Assembly (NCBI GenBank): GCA_025765615.1
Contig: JAIVFJ010000164.1
Span: 62,001-126,000, forward strand
Direction of reading: 5' to 3'
DNA length: 64,000 bases
From: Zopfochytrium polystomum
Taxonomy: Eukaryota > Chytridiomycota > Chytridiomycetes > Chytridiales > Chytridiaceae
The position numbers and the translations under genes were made by a program. The notes beneath the pieces were generated by a model. The model saw only the letters and a list, made by a program, of their open reading frames with translations, did not search any database and had not been told where the DNA came from. This document shows positions 25,911 to 37,566 of the stretch, in pieces (positions within the stretch are counted from its first letter, which is position 1; every line of letters starts with the position of its first letter).

Positions 25911-28900
25911 TCAAGTTGACAACTGGAGCGCCCTCCTTAACACGAGTACCTCCCACGCAGCATCGAACGCCTCGAACGCCTTCATCACAACCAAAATCGC
26001 CTCCCGAACTTCCTCCCTTGGCCTCGCCATCCAGGCAGCATTCAGCATTCTGGCTTTGACCATCAAGGCCAAATGCTCATGGAGAAAATCATCGTACTCC
26101 CGGAGCACTTTACGCAGGTCTGACTCCAGACACTCCAGACGCCCGGTCCGGAGAACTCGTTCAAGGGATTTACGCAGAGCGGTGGTGAACCTGGTGGATG
26201 GAGACTGCGGCACCGAGCGGGCGAGGGTGGATTTTGCCACCGTAATGAAACTACTTACAGCGTTTCGAATGATCCTCTTGGACAGTGGGCAGCTTCTTGA
26301 GTAGTCTGGGTCAAAAAGAAGGAAAACCAGATTATACGCGTTGAGGAGAGCGAGACTAATGTTGTAGGCAATAATTGAAACCTGCGCTCAATTTGATGTC
26401 ATTCTCCGGAATCTGGCTGTAAGACCTATGTTACCGAGTTGGCGCGGACTCCATGTTCTTCTTTTTCGTAATCTGCGACGGCGTCGGCGAGGTCATTTGC
26501 ATAAGGGCTCAAGCCCTCTTCAGGTGCATCCAGCACAATAATCATACTGAAAAATCGGACTAAGCTCAAAGTGTTTATGGCTTTTGACATCTCGTGAGGA
26601 TTTGATTTATTCTGATGTGCAACAACCTGTAAACGACTGACGCGTTTAAAGAAAGGATGGCTTACTTCATTGCGAAATTTAGAGTTTCCAAGCTCACGGA
26701 AAAGGCTCTTTACGACGACGGTGTCGCACAAGACTGCTGCTTCGATGGCAAGACACAGCTTCAAAGCGAGCACCGCTATTCGAGTCGGACTATGCTTCTC
26801 GTAGAAGCACAGAAAATCATGGATACTGAACCTTGTGCCACCAGAAATTTCTGGGCGAAAGTTTCCGACCCTGATCAATAGTTTCGAACGGAAAATCGAG
26901 CATTAATGGAAGCGAGAAAAAAAACCTCAAGCCTACAATTGCAGCCCTGAGTGCAAACTCGGCCACAGACTAAGAGCCGCCGCCCCAAATTCCACGCCAG
27001 CCTCCCTGAAGCACTGGATCGATTCCAACAAAAAACATGAACAGCGTACATCAAATTTCGTCCGTGTCAAATAGTAAGTCCACGTCAATGTAATGCTGAA
27101 GAGGGCTTTGCAAAATATATCCTGGCTGGAAAGCTCTTCATCGGAGATTTCATCGGATCTTTTCCGAAATCCTGACGCAACTTTCTCGGATATCAGGCCA
27201 GTGGATATCATTGCCATTTGGATGCAATGGAATTTATGCGGCCACTTCCAGAACGTTTGGCCAAGCGATCGGTCTATGGAATAGCCGAGCTCACTCAAAA
27301 CATACGCCGCGAGAAAGCACGTACTTGCAGTGACTGTGTCGATTCCCACAGTCTCGGCTGCGCCGGCAAATTGGAGCGTTCCGCTCATTTCGAGGCATTT
27401 CGACAACTCTCTCAAGACCTTGTCGAGATTTTGAAGTTCCAACTCATTGACGAACACTCGAGATCGGCTCCTTGAGGGCTTCCAGTGCTTCAAATATTGC
27501 GCACGCACCCGAGGGAAGAATCGGCACAAGAACTTCAGGCACAATGCTGGCTTCGACTCGTCCGAGGATCGGTTGAGAGTCAGCACGACGCTCAGGTGGG
27601 AAAGAAGCCGCGGAATCGCCTTCCAGGTCGAGATTTTCCCGTTTGAAGCAAGATATCCTGCAGCCACGAAAACCTGAATGGCAGCTTTCCACGACAGCAG
27701 CCATTCCCTAAAGTCAGATCGTGAGAATCACGAATTGGGAAAGGCTTCAACACGTACCCGCTTTCCATGTGCAACAAGCTCAATATTCGGAAATGTCGCA
27801 AAACATCGATGAACCCGAGATGAGAAACGTATTGTGGATTTACGGATTCGAGGAGCTCAAGATAGTGAAACGCTTCTCCTGCCTTGAACTCCTCGCCCGC
27901 CATGATGAATCCACGATACAAATACTCCGATTTCAACTCTTCCGAGCCATTCAGTGTCATCACTCGCGCAATAATCAATGGCAGAAGGAGGCCGTTATCG
28001 CCTTCTGCTTGAAGTCGATCAACCAGAACGCTAAAAATAGCTCGGTTGATCCGTTCGCGACGAGAAGGAAGAAGAGTCAACAAAACCCCTTGCTGCAAAA
28101 GGTAATGCCGAAAGGCGTAACTTTTCGTTTGTGAATCACGACAAAATACGAAGCCGAAGCGATCGCCTGCTTGTATCAATTCCTCAATGTGCTTTGCTGT
28201 GGTTTCAGACTCGTGCGTCGCCTTGGAAGAGAGTCGTCCCAGTACGGACGCGGTGGTTTCAAGGTCGAAATATTGCCCTATCACGGACGCCACAGAGACA
28301 ACCGTTCGAAATGATGGGGAAAGCGTATCGAGCCTAATGTAAGGGACGGTTTCAAGGAAAACTGAGTGAGCATTTTTGAACAAAAGTTTTCAGATAAGCA
28401 TACTGAGCGGCAATAGCCTTGTCCCTGTCCATAATTGTGCTCAGATTCCAGCCCGATGCTCTGCGCGTTGACGTCGCCTGCAGGGTCGCCACTGCAATTT
28501 GCACCGCCACGGGCACACCGTTTGTTTTCTCAAACACGCCTTGGATGACTCTATCAGGAACTTCTGCGCCGAGGCTCTGGGCCATCATTTGCCGAACGGC
28601 GGCCTCCGACAGCGGTTCGAGCTTTAATCGATGCTGACATGACTTTTCAAACTCGTCGAAGATTTCCGGTCGATCCCATTCCTGTTTCGCGGCTTGTGTG
28701 TGAAGAGAATGAAGGAAGAAGACTTTTACCATACCGCGCGAGTTCTGCCAATCAGCGCCACAAATGACTGCTTGGAAAGTTTCAGCAGTGTATTGACCAC
28801 ACTCAAGGACTCTTTGTCGAACCACTGGTAATCTTCACAGTCAGCTTGTAACCCGCCAAGAGAATAAATTAGGCAAACACTTGCCTGAATGTCGTCGCAA

Positions 28901-31433
28901 ATCAGGCATGGCTCGAAACCGACGGCTCTCGTTGCCTCAAATATCTGGGATATAACGATGGAAAGACGCATGGACACATCACCAGACGACACGCGTTCCT
29001 GCGCCGTAAATGACTTCAAACCCGGAACTGCTGCGATCAGAGCAAACGTGGCTCTTGGCGCCTTCATAGCCACCAAGATGTCGACTAAATACTGTAGCGT
29101 GGGATCTGACAGAGCAATAATGTTCGATTGGGAGGTTTGCAGAGAACTTGATACACTTTTGCGACGCCGTTGCTCGCCGGAACCAGTTCTGGAATGGTGC
29201 TGAAGGCCTCCTGTACAAGCCTGCTGGAAGCTCGCTGCCTTCAAACCCGCGTCCATAAGTCTGGATGCGACTGCTCTAAACAGTGATTCAAGGACCCCAA
29301 AAGATACTTTTTGCTTGATTTCATCCCCTGTGCACTGGCTTTTGGGATATTTTAGCTTTAGAAACACTCCACAAGTGGGGTTATAATTACCAGAGTATCG
29401 TGTTCGGTTGCTGGGTCAACTCTTCGCAAAGGAAAGCCGAAAGGGATGATTTGCCAAGGCCAGATCGTCCAGTGAGAAAAATATGCTGGTTGGGAGTCTG
29501 TCGTCTCCACTCGTGCACCACTTGTGAGAGACGCGCAAGCTCATCCTCTCGTCCATATAATGTTTGCTTTCGGGTGCTTTGGAGTGCTTCAATCTTCTTT
29601 CCAGCTTCAAGAAGCTTCCCTCGGGCCTTGACCAGATAGTGGACTTTCACTTCTTCAGGAAAACCTGGCGTGGCAATTCTGAGTTCTTGGGGAAAGCCAA
29701 TCGAACAAATATACCTTTGGGTGTTATCATCGGGAGATCCGAGCCAAATTCGAAATCTTCAACAGCGGCGAGGAAAGTCGGATCGTCGCAAAAGACCGGC
29801 AAGCATCCGTTGGGAAGTCTCTCAGAAAAAGAGTTTTCGAGGCACATCAGCCTTGCAGCCAAATTGACGGGTGATCCCAACACGGTTCCGTCTGCGCGAA
29901 TGTCGTTCCCAATAAGCCCAGCGTAAACGAGACCAGACGCAACGCCAGCTTGGAAATAGAAATCAGTGTTGGTCGCGATTTCGCGTTCAAAGAGCTGATA
30001 GAGCTTGATGCAGACGGTGAGCGCGTACGATGCCTCGCCGCGCTGATGTGCGAGCCCCCGTAAGCCCCAAACTGCAAGTGCCGTGAAGCCCTTGTCGTCA
30101 ATGTTGAGCTGTCGAACGCTCCCTCCCTCAGCACAAACGCATTCAATCACAGCCATGGATATCCGCTGGACATTGTAAAGCATTGCCGTCGATGCGTCAC
30201 CGCACTCTGCCGTAGAGTCTGCCGAAGGAACTATTCTCACGTTCGGAAATCGAAAGAATACTGCCGTAACGACCCTTGTGTCGCTGTAGTGCTCTTCTTC
30301 GAAGCTGACGTGACCAAAGCTTTCGGCGATGAACAGCGCCACAGAGCTCTCTATATATTGATATGCCAGCTCAACATTTATAGGCGCCTCTGCTTCCGCT
30401 GAGTCCTCCTGTGCGAGGTTCGCCAGATTTCCCATCAACTTTGTCAAGCCAGGGGAGTATTGTTGTATCAGGAAAGCTGATCCGTTTGTACCAGCCAAGG
30501 GACTCGAAACCGATTGCAGAGTCGTCAGTAAAGCCAATCTCGTCAAGATCGACGACAGAGACTGGTAGTACTGGTTTGCCATCACGAAGTCCCCGCGGTC
30601 GCCAAGCGACAAGAGGTCACCGGCGTCGGAAATCGCCTCTCCAGCGATGAAATACTCACGTCGCCCGCTGTCGCCCGCTTCCGCTGCTTCGGATCGCCCG
30701 ACGTGAACGTGGCAGAGCCTTCCGATGCCGATCCCGATGTGAATGTTGAGCCCATCCGAGCTGCCTTGGCGGCCCGATCGAAATGACTCCAGGAGCTCTA
30801 GACAGCAGAGAAACGATTGTAAAACACGGAGCTCGTGCGACGTGCTACTCCGCAGCCTTGCACCAGTCTTTGACCTTGAAAGCAACGTCCCGTCAGTGAA
30901 AGGAGATGGTGATCGCCTGAAAGAACGAGTCTTCTCTCACCAGCACGCTATTGCGGCATCCCCAGCGAACTTTACGATCGACCCGGCGCGTCCGTACACG
31001 TTCCGTATAATCTTATCCAGCGGGCGATTGATCGCGTCGCGGAGCTTTGCTGCTCCGTCTGCTCCATGGAGTTTGAGCAGCGTGCAAGACAGGTCAGTGA
31101 ACCCTGCCCGACTGTCGTTAGATGGAATCGCTTGAAGCGGCTCGGTTGGGTTGCCACACCTGATATGTCAATCACGGCCGCCACGCCATCTTCGTCGACG
31201 TCGTGGAACGGAACGGCGCTTCGAGTCGCGTCTTCGCGGCACGTGTCGAGGACGTGTCGAGGAAGAAATTTGCGCATCTTTTTTGGGACGGCGGGTTTGT
31301 TTGAAGGACAAGTCCATCGTGCGGTGGACTGGCTCGGCTCTGTCACGCTCTCCAGCAGAAACAAAAATCGTCGCTCCCTTAGCGTGCCCAAGCTGTTCAA
31401 ATTCCTATCACAAGTTGGAGTCCCTTGGCTCAC
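25911..31433 (-). CDS. Soluble adenylyl cyclase-like protein (two cyclase domains, AAA/STAND ATPase, helical repeats)
   Basis: Supported exons are 31433-31160, 31103-30941, 30874-29715, 29664-29391, 29338-28885, 28824-28735, 28681-28404, 28333-27758 and one starting at 27707. Further exons continue to about 25911 and their borders are less sure. The first class III cyclase domain has FLPRHVL, AAVIDISGFTDLS (metal aspartate) and VKFAGDAAIACW (second metal aspartate). The second has RQLNIDDKG, FYFQAGVASGLVYAGLIG and GSPVNLAARLM. The ATPase has a Walker A GRSGLGKSS and a Walker B CLICDDIQWFDKESL, the latter created by splicing out a GC-AG intron. SVASVIGQYFDLE and AFRHYLLQQGV follow as in animal ADCY10, then TPR-like helices. 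Size and order match ADCY10, a bicarbonate- and calcium-regulated cytosolic cyclase making cAMP; zoosporic fungi are known to carry such genes. The reading frame is clean across at least eight junctions. The N-terminal start is uncertain. Confidence 0.85.
28825..28884 (-). other. GC-AG intron, 60 nt, stop-free
   Basis: Donor CAG|GCAAGT and acceptor TACCAG flank a 60-nt segment with a gctgac branch-like site. Removing it joins CDDIQ to WFDKESL, giving a textbook Walker B motif. Left in, it adds 20 residues in frame without a stop. Confidence 0.75.
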
Positions 31434-31863
31434 TTTCTTTCTTTATCATAATGACGCGTTATTGGCTCTTAATCGGCTCGTGATCGGCTCAATGGGCTCT
31501 CGACCGTCGGTGAGCCAGTACAGATCAGTTTTTGGAAGGAGTCGCAGACGCACTTGTATATTTTCATTCGACCCTGTGGGAATGCAAGATCGGTGAGCGT
31601 GGGTAGCAAAAATCCTCAGCTCATCGGTTACTGCGCCACTGAGTGAGTGGACGCCCCGCTGCCAGCATGCCAGCCGAGAACCTCTGCGAGGCAGGCACTT
31701 CTTTGGGGGGGGGGGTGGGGAAGGGGTGGGGGGGTGGGGGTGGATCCAAGCAAGTTTGAGCGTGGTGGTGTTGCGAGGAAGTGGCTCAGCGAGGCAGCGA
31801 GTGAGAATTAGGGGGGTCCAAAAAAAGGACAACTCTGCCAACAGCCCAAGGAAACAGCCACAC
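31434..31863. promoter_or_regulatory. Divergent promoter between cyclase and ankyrin genes, with G-quadruplex-like tract
   Basis: This is 430 bp between two outward-facing genes. The plus strand at 31705-31740 is a run of guanine blocks (G11, G4, G4, G7, G5) separated by one or two bases, which satisfies the simple four-run rule for a G-quadruplex. No TATA box is evident on either side. Confidence 0.55.
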
Positions 31864-34461
31864 ATGACCACCACCCCTGCAGCGCCGACGACTCCGCCGC
31901 CGACTCCACCGACCATGCCGATCGAGGCAAAGGCGGCTCCCTCTGCAAGCTCCACGTCGGAACTAGCGCAGTCTTCACCGCCATCGCAGCCGTCAACGTT
32001 TCCCTTGCTCTCTCTTCCCTCGGAGATCATTGCTCGCATCGGCCTGTTCTGCCCCCACCGCCTCGCCCTTCCGGCTGGCGCCCTCAACCGATCGCTCCGT
32101 AAGATATTCTCCGAGCCAGATGCTATCGCGGCACGCGCCCTTCGTAAGCACAGCCGCCATGACATTGGCGGATACTGCTCCAGCCCCATCGAACGCACAT
32201 TCGCCGCCGAGGCCGCGATTGGCGACGTTGCCGTACTTAAGCTGCTCATTCCCAGACTCCATCATGTCGATGTTAGGGGTACCAGCGAGCTGCTCGACAC
32301 CCCGCTCATGATCGCCGCGCGCAATGGCCGTGCCGAGGCAGTGCGGCTGCTTCTCGCCCACGGCGCAGACCCCACCCTCTCGGGCGGCCAGGCGCTGCTT
32401 GCCGCCGCAGACGGCGGGAACGCGGACGTCGTCGACGCCGTCCTGAACGCGGCCGCCTCTGTCGCATCTCCGCCGTTCCCGCAGCTCATCCTCGACGCGT
32501 CCCTGCAACGCACCCACTCGGTCCCCTCCGCCGCCCGCCTCCTCGACGCTGGCGCAGACATCCACGCCGACGGTGACAAGGCGCTCCTCGCCGCCGCCGT
32601 CCGCGACAACCCAGAGATGGTCGCGCTCCTCCTCGACCGCGGCGCCGACCTGCACGTCAACAAAGACAAGGTCCTCAGCCTTGCTGCCCGCGTCGCGTCC
32701 CGCAAGACTTTTTCCCTGCTCGTCGAACGCGGCATCGACCCCAAGGTCAACGACGGCGAGGCCCTCGCCTCCGCATCATGGGGAGGAAACCTGGACATCG
32801 TCGAGCTGCTGCTGGAGCTCCGCGTCGTGCGGTGCTTACCCTGGGCCCTGTCCGAAGCCTCCTCTCAAGCCCATCCCAAGGTCGTCGCGAAGCTGTTCGA
32901 GGCCGGCGCACGCCCCGAATGGGTCGAACCCGAGGAGTTTGTCGTGCTTGGCGAGAAGAAGCACTGGGACCTCGTTACGTCCCTCTTGAAAACTCACTCC
33001 GCGCTCCAGACCAAGGCCATCTGCGGCGAGCTCCTGCGTCCTGCTGTGCAGCAAGGCAATATCGAAGTTGTTAAGCTCCTGCTCGAGTTGGTTCCCGACC
33101 TGCAAACCGTCAAGCTCTCGCACCTCGGCGATGGCGCGCGCACGGGCAATGTTGAGCTTGTTGAGCTCCTCTTGGACGGATACGACGGAAAGAGTTCGTC
33201 AGATACTCTCACGGCGGCGTTGAAAAGTGCGGCCGCATCCGGCAAAGCGGAAGCTCTCGAACGACTCGTGTCAAACGGTGCAGATATCAAATCAGCGGGT
33301 AGCGATGCCGTTGCTGCTGCTGCCGCTGCTGGCCATTTGTCGATGATAAAGCGGTTGCTCGAGCTTGGTGTCGACGTTAACTGTAACGGAGAGTCGGTTC
33401 GCCTGGCGGCCGAAGGCGGACACGAGCAAGTTGTCGAGTTCCTCCTGGACCACATTGCGAATGACACAGTACTCGCTAAGGACGCTATCGAAGTCGCCGT
33501 AAAAAGGGGCGACACCCGCGTTGCTAGTCTGCTCTTTGCGCGCGAGAGCAGCGACGGATATCGCTTGGACTTCAAGTCACTGGTGGAAGCGGCTATCCCG
33601 ACGAACAAGTGGGAATTGGTAGAGTTGATTTTGGCGCATTCGGGCAAGCAGAAGAATGACCTCGAAGCCCAAGCCCTTGAGCAATCGTCCAAAGATGGAA
33701 AGCTGGATGTGCTCCAGGGGTTGATTAGTACTCCTGGGCGTGAGGTTAGCACCGCCCTGGTAGAAGCCTCTCGAAGCGGTCACCTTGAAGCAGTCCAACT
33801 CCTTTTGGACTACAAATCCATCCAAGGAACAGTAGACCTCAACAAAGCTGCCGATGCCGCCGTCAAGGAGAACCATCTGCATGTCGCCAAGCTCCTCCAC
33901 AGCCGCGGCGCCGACATGTCCAAGCACCTCCTTGCCGCCCTCGGAGCCGGCTACGACATGACGGCGTTCGTCCTAGACGTTGGCAAATTCAAGCCCGAAG
34001 ACCTGTCCGACCGGCTCCTCTCCGCCATGTCCTGGGCGAACCAGAACGAGCTCGGACGCTTCAACTTTGGACTCCACCAGCTCCTCCTCGACCACGGCGC
34101 CGACGTCCACCTGCGCGACGACATCCTCATGACCGACCACGCCTTCTTTGGCCGCCACCACGTCCTCAAGTTTGTCCTGTCCCGCGGCGGGAACGCCAAC
34201 GCGCGCAACGGTCGCGCCCTCGAGATCGCCGTCATGCGCGCAGGGCGCAAGACCGTCAAGGTGCTGCTCGAGGGCGGAGCGGATGTCTGGAAAAACGACG
34301 GTGCGGCGCTCAAGGCGGTGCTGGAGACCAGCGTGGATAAGGAGGGCACCAAGGAGGAGCTGAGGGCCCATTTCGAAAAGATTGGCGTGCAGATTCCCGC
34401 GGGCTTGGACGAAGCGTTTTGGACGGCGTTCCTCCGCGACGAGATTGGTGTGAGGGTGTGA
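31864..34461 (+). CDS. F-box-like and ankyrin repeat protein
   Basis: A single uninterrupted frame of 865 codons starts at the ATG at 31864. An upstream in-frame ATG at 31726 lies in the G-rich promoter and is less likely. After a Pro/Thr/Ser-rich leader comes LLSLPSEIIARIGLFCPHRL, then LNRSLRKIF, which resembles an F-box (LPxEI-x-x-I), though I am unsure of it. Ankyrin repeats fill the rest: TPLMIAARNGRAEAVRLLLA with HGADPT, then degenerate copies with a shared core (E-(V/L)-(V/L)-x-L-L-L-x-x-G-A-D), about 18-20 in all to residue 860. Ankyrin arrays bind partner proteins. If the F-box holds, this would be a substrate receptor of an SCF ubiquitin ligase. The gene has no intron, unlike most of its neighbours, and is very regular in codon usage. 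It shares a promoter region with the cyclase gene. Confidence 0.82.
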   Translation: MTTTPAAPTTPPPTPPTMPIEAKAAPSASSTSELAQSSPPSQPSTFPLLSLPSEIIARIGLFCPHRLALPAGALNRSLRKIFSEPDAIAARALRKHSRHDIGGYCSSPIERTFAAEAAIGDVAVLKLLIPRLHHVDVRGTSELLDTPLMIAARNGRAEAVRLLLAHGADPTLSGGQALLAAADGGNADVVDAVLNAAASVASPPFPQLILDASLQRTHSVPSAARLLDAGADIHADGDKALLAAAVRDNPEMVALLLDRGADLHVNKDKVLSLAARVASRKTFSLLVERGIDPKVNDGEALASASWGGNLDIVELLLELRVVRCLPWALSEASSQAHPKVVAKLFEAGARPEWVEPEEFVVLGEKKHWDLVTSLLKTHSALQTKAICGELLRPAVQQGNIEVVKLLLELVPDLQTVKLSHLGDGARTGNVELVELLLDGYDGKSSSDTLTAALKSAAASGKAEALERLVSNGADIKSAGSDAVAAAAAAGHLSMIKRLLELGVDVNCNGESVRLAAEGGHEQVVEFLLDHIANDTVLAKDAIEVAVKRGDTRVASLLFARESSDGYRLDFKSLVEAAIPTNKWELVELILAHSGKQKNDLEAQALEQSSKDGKLDVLQGLISTPGREVSTALVEASRSGHLEAVQLLLDYKSIQGTVDLNKAADAAVKENHLHVAKLLHSRGADMSKHLLAALGAGYDMTAFVLDVGKFKPEDLSDRLLSAMSWANQNELGRFNFGLHQLLLDHGADVHLRDDILMTDHAFFGRHHVLKFVLSRGGNANARNGRALEIAVMRAGRKTVKVLLEGGADVWKNDGAALKAVLETSVDKEGTKEELRAHFEKIGVQIPAGLDEAFWTAFLRDEIGVRV

Positions 34462-34769
34462 TCAAAAGTGGGTTGTGCACTGAGTCTTGAAAAGGGTGTT
34501 TTTCCTGGAAATGCATACCTGGTGTCAATGTTTTCATTTCCCCTCATTTTCGCTACTAGGTTGGTTCTTTGAAATATACGAAAGCACCATGGGAATGATG
34601 GATAACAATGTTGATTACAAGGAACAAAAACAAAAGGCTATGCATCCGTCATAATTGCTTAACAGAAGGGAGTTGTACGAGGCACGAGACGGAACGAAAC
34701 TGGAGGTATTGAAGAAAGAAGAAAGGTATTTGAACAACGAAACAAGGAAACGAAAGTTCCCCTGCGGTG
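34462..34769. other. Intergenic, convergent 3' ends
   Basis: A short stretch between the ankyrin gene and the minus-strand dehydrogenase. It should hold both 3' UTRs. Nothing else seen. Confidence 0.45.
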
Positions 34770-35984
34770 TCACTTTGCAAGCTTTTCCTTCACAAGGTCT
34801 TCTGTAAAGTCCCAAAGCCTCTTCGCCAGCGCTGCATCGGTGGCTTGAGGGATGGCTGGAGTTAGGATCTTGGCTATCGGACCAAAGTAAAGCCCGCGGT
34901 AGTCCTTCTCCGAAACCTCAGGGTCCGTGGCCAGGTAAAGAGAAGTCGATGCACCCTTGTCTTCGTCTGGTATATGGTAAACGACGTTAGGGTGGAAGGA
35001 AAGCAGCCGAGACCACTCACCGATGGTTTCGCTATTCGTAGCGTAAAACAACCAAGAGATTGGCTTGGCCAGGAATCCCAGCCGCGAGAACTGGTTGCTA
35101 GCTAGTTCCGTGTGAATAACACCTGAAAAATCAGCTTGTCAGCGCAGGGTAACAGCTGCAACGGCGACGAAGACTCTACCTGGATGAACAGCGTTGACAT
35201 AAACGTTCTTTTGACCTTTGGCCAGCAGCCGTGCATTGAGCTCCTTTGCAAAAAGTATGTTTGCAAGCTTTGACTGGCCGTCTGAGGAAAACAGCAAATA
35301 TTCAGGAACAATCTACTCAACCAAAGCGATGGCACGTCCTCACTTACACGCGGTCCACTCCTTGTAACTCTTCTGGTCATTAATCCTATCAAACCGAATC
35401 CCCTCCGGCTGCGGCGCCGCGCTATGCAGACTCGACGACAGCACCACGACCCTGCTCGGCGCCGACGCCTCCAAGCACGGCAGCAACCGCTGCGTCAAGT
35501 GGAAATGCGCGACGTGGTTTGTCGCAAACTGCGTCTCGATCCCGTCCGCGGACAGCCCGAACGGGTGTGCCATGATCCCGGCGTTGAGCACCAGCCCGTG
35601 AAGCGGCAGCCCGCGACGGAGAAACGAGTCCGCGAACGCGTCCACCGAACGCAAAGACTGCAGGTCGAGCGAGGCGAATTCGAGAGTGCCCGCGTCGTCG
35701 GTTTCCAAGCGCAACGCTGCGAGCACTGGAGCGGTTTTGGACTCGGAGCGGCACGCCATGATGCTGGCGGTGAGCGTGGGGGGGAGGGTGTCAGCCGTGA
35801 AACGGACGGGTGAATGCAGGTTAGCGTCGACGGACGGCGAGGAACGGCCCGTGGTTTAAGTTACTTACACATGTGCGCCCTTTCTTGCGAGCTCGCGGGC
35901 AGTGACGCGGCCAATGCCCGAGTTGCTGCCGGTCACGATGAATACCTTTCCGCCGAGGGCGGGGATCCTGTCAAAAGTCCACAT
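34770..35984 (-). CDS. Short-chain dehydrogenase/reductase (retinol dehydrogenase/WWOX-like)
   Basis: Five exons join in phase: 35984-35869, 35763-35348, 35281-35180, 35122-35021 and 34966-34770. The product begins MWTFDRIPALGGKVFIVTG and shows the Rossmann glycine motif TGSNSGIG, then VIMACRSESK, LVLNAGIMA (NAG motif), VVLSSSLHS (catalytic serine region), YGQSK (the YxxxK catalytic pair, formed across an intron) and NAVHPGVIHTEL. This is a classical SDR close to the retinol dehydrogenase/WWOX group, using NAD(P)H to reduce or oxidise a carbonyl/alcohol. The physiological substrate cannot be told. Length (about 310 residues) is normal and no residue is missing. It is on the same strand as NTF2 and uL3m but is separately promoted. 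Confidence 0.9.
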
Positions 35985-36542
35985 GAGGCGAGAAGTGGGG
36001 CACGGAGTGAGGTTCTTGGCGGAGGGAAGCGAGTTGAGCCAAATAGGAGTAGTGATGATCCGAGACCACGCCTTTTGTGTGGTGGGGAGAACAATTCTAG
36101 CCTGTATTTATTGAGTTTGACGCCGGGCGGGCGGGAGGAGCTTAGTTTCCGCGTCCGCCTCGAGTTGCTCTCTTCACGCCTCGTGTCTGTGCGTGTCCGG
36201 AGAAATGCTATTTCCGGCCAACCGCAGTTACAAGTGCACCTTCTGTCGAAAACACTGGTGCCTCCTGTGAACTTCCCGCATCAACGCGAACAAAAAAAAG
36301 AAAAGTTCGGAGAAACGCATTTTCCGGCCGCCGCACTCGCCTCCACCGCCTCAATCTCTTACGTACTGTAATTCCAACCAAACGCACATCCTGACCAACG
36401 ACAATGTATTCCACCTCCGTTTGGCGACGCGCGCTTCTGTATACCCATTCTTCACTTCAACAAGCGGGAGAAAAAAGATCCAACCCAGGAAACGAGTGCG
36501 GCACCACCGATCCGCACTCAGTCCCAAACACATCTTAGTGGA
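35985..36542. other. Intergenic
   Basis: Upstream of the dehydrogenase and downstream of NTF2. No coding signal; there are A-rich patches near 36290-36305. No recognised promoter element. Confidence 0.4.
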
Positions 36543-37378
36543 CTAGTGGACTGGCGACATTGTAATGAGCAACAACAATGAGGTATGGAAAAAGGGGATT
36601 AGCACCGGCCTAACGCACAAGGAAAGCGGGTGGCACTTACGAATCAACCGGAAAACGTCTGCAACGTGCGCAGTGTTTCATTGTAATAACCGTGGCAAGA
36701 TGAACAATGTAAGCAAACCATCGCATCTTCGAGACACAAAAAAAAAAGGTCGACAAACTGACCATTGTACACGAAGTACTGCCCCGGACCCTCGGGATAC
36801 AGGTTAAACACCTGCATAAAACCCATGGGGGGATTGTCGTCGACCTGTTCGCGGTAAATGCAGTTTGTGCGTCAGTGTGTGGTGGCTGAAGAGCAGTGAA
36901 ACGCGGCAGCCTCTCCCCTCCTCACCTTCAGCTGTCCCATCACGGTAATCAAGATCGAGCCCTGCGAAGGGTGCGACGGCTGGACGTCGACGGTTGTGAT
37001 GACGTGCTGGATCGCTTGGAACGGACGTTCCTGAAAAGAGTTCGAATCAAGATGGGAGGCGGGCTGCGGAGCCAATTCGCTTACCACAAGGTACTGCACA
37101 ATTTGCTGCGCGCCGCTGACTTGCTTCGATTCGTAGGTCATCATTGAGTAGTCTCGCTGGTTTAGTGAAGGTGGACGTGTTGTTGTATTTTGCGTTTAAG
37201 GCGATCTCTTGGTTAGCTATGCTTCAACGCGCCTTCGCCCAAGTAATCGCGCATCGCCAGTCCAAAGCCATACGTAGAGAGGGAGCAGGCCGGCCCTGTT
37301 GGAGTCAAAGACGCCGTAGTAGTACTCGGTGAACTGCTTGGCAACAGCGTGGATGTCGAGGGGAGCTGCGGCGGCCAT
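36543..37378 (-). CDS. NTF2: Nuclear transport factor 2 (NTF2)
   Basis: Exons are 37378-37274, 37156-37085, 37030-36926, 36844-36763, 36658-36641 and a very short last exon whose best fit ends at the TAG at 36543. The protein begins MAAAAPLDIHAVAKQFTEYY and continues YGVFDSNRAGLLPLY, RDYSMMTYESKQVSGAQQIV, RPFQAIQHVITTVDVQPSHP, GSILITVMGQLK, VDDNPPMGFMQVFNLYPEG and NDVFRLI. This is NTF2 throughout, about 128 residues, the homodimer that returns RanGDP to the nucleus by binding FxFG nucleoporins. The exon at 36641-36658 is only 18 nt. The C-terminal two or three residues depend on the choice of the last acceptor and are the only doubtful part. Confidence 0.9.
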
Positions 37379-37566
37379 GGCGTGAGCACTGATGCAGGAG
37401 AGAGCGTCGAGCGGCACGCGGAAGAAGAAGGGATTTCGTGACAAGGTGCGGCGCAGTTCCATTTCTTTCCACGGCCCACCACCCCTGGGCGCCGCGCGAC
37501 GCCACATTCGCCAATAAAGGCCACGCTCGTCGCCCAATCATCACCACCACCGCGCACCCTCAAGCT

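Noticed and set aside
28700..28735. Frame shift after GRTRA in the ATPase region
   Set aside because: Taking the acceptor at GCGAAACAG joins RTRA to EWDRPEIF in phase, so an ordinary intron suffices.
29660..29720. Frame shift between the second cyclase domain and the ATPase
   Set aside because: A 50-nt GT-AG intron (29665-29714) explains the change of frame and joins TPKG to FPEEVKVHYL.
30917..30940. A 24-nt intron in the cyclase gene
   Set aside because: A 66-nt intron with a cactgac branch site and a TTCAAG acceptor keeps the frame and gives a better join after IACW.
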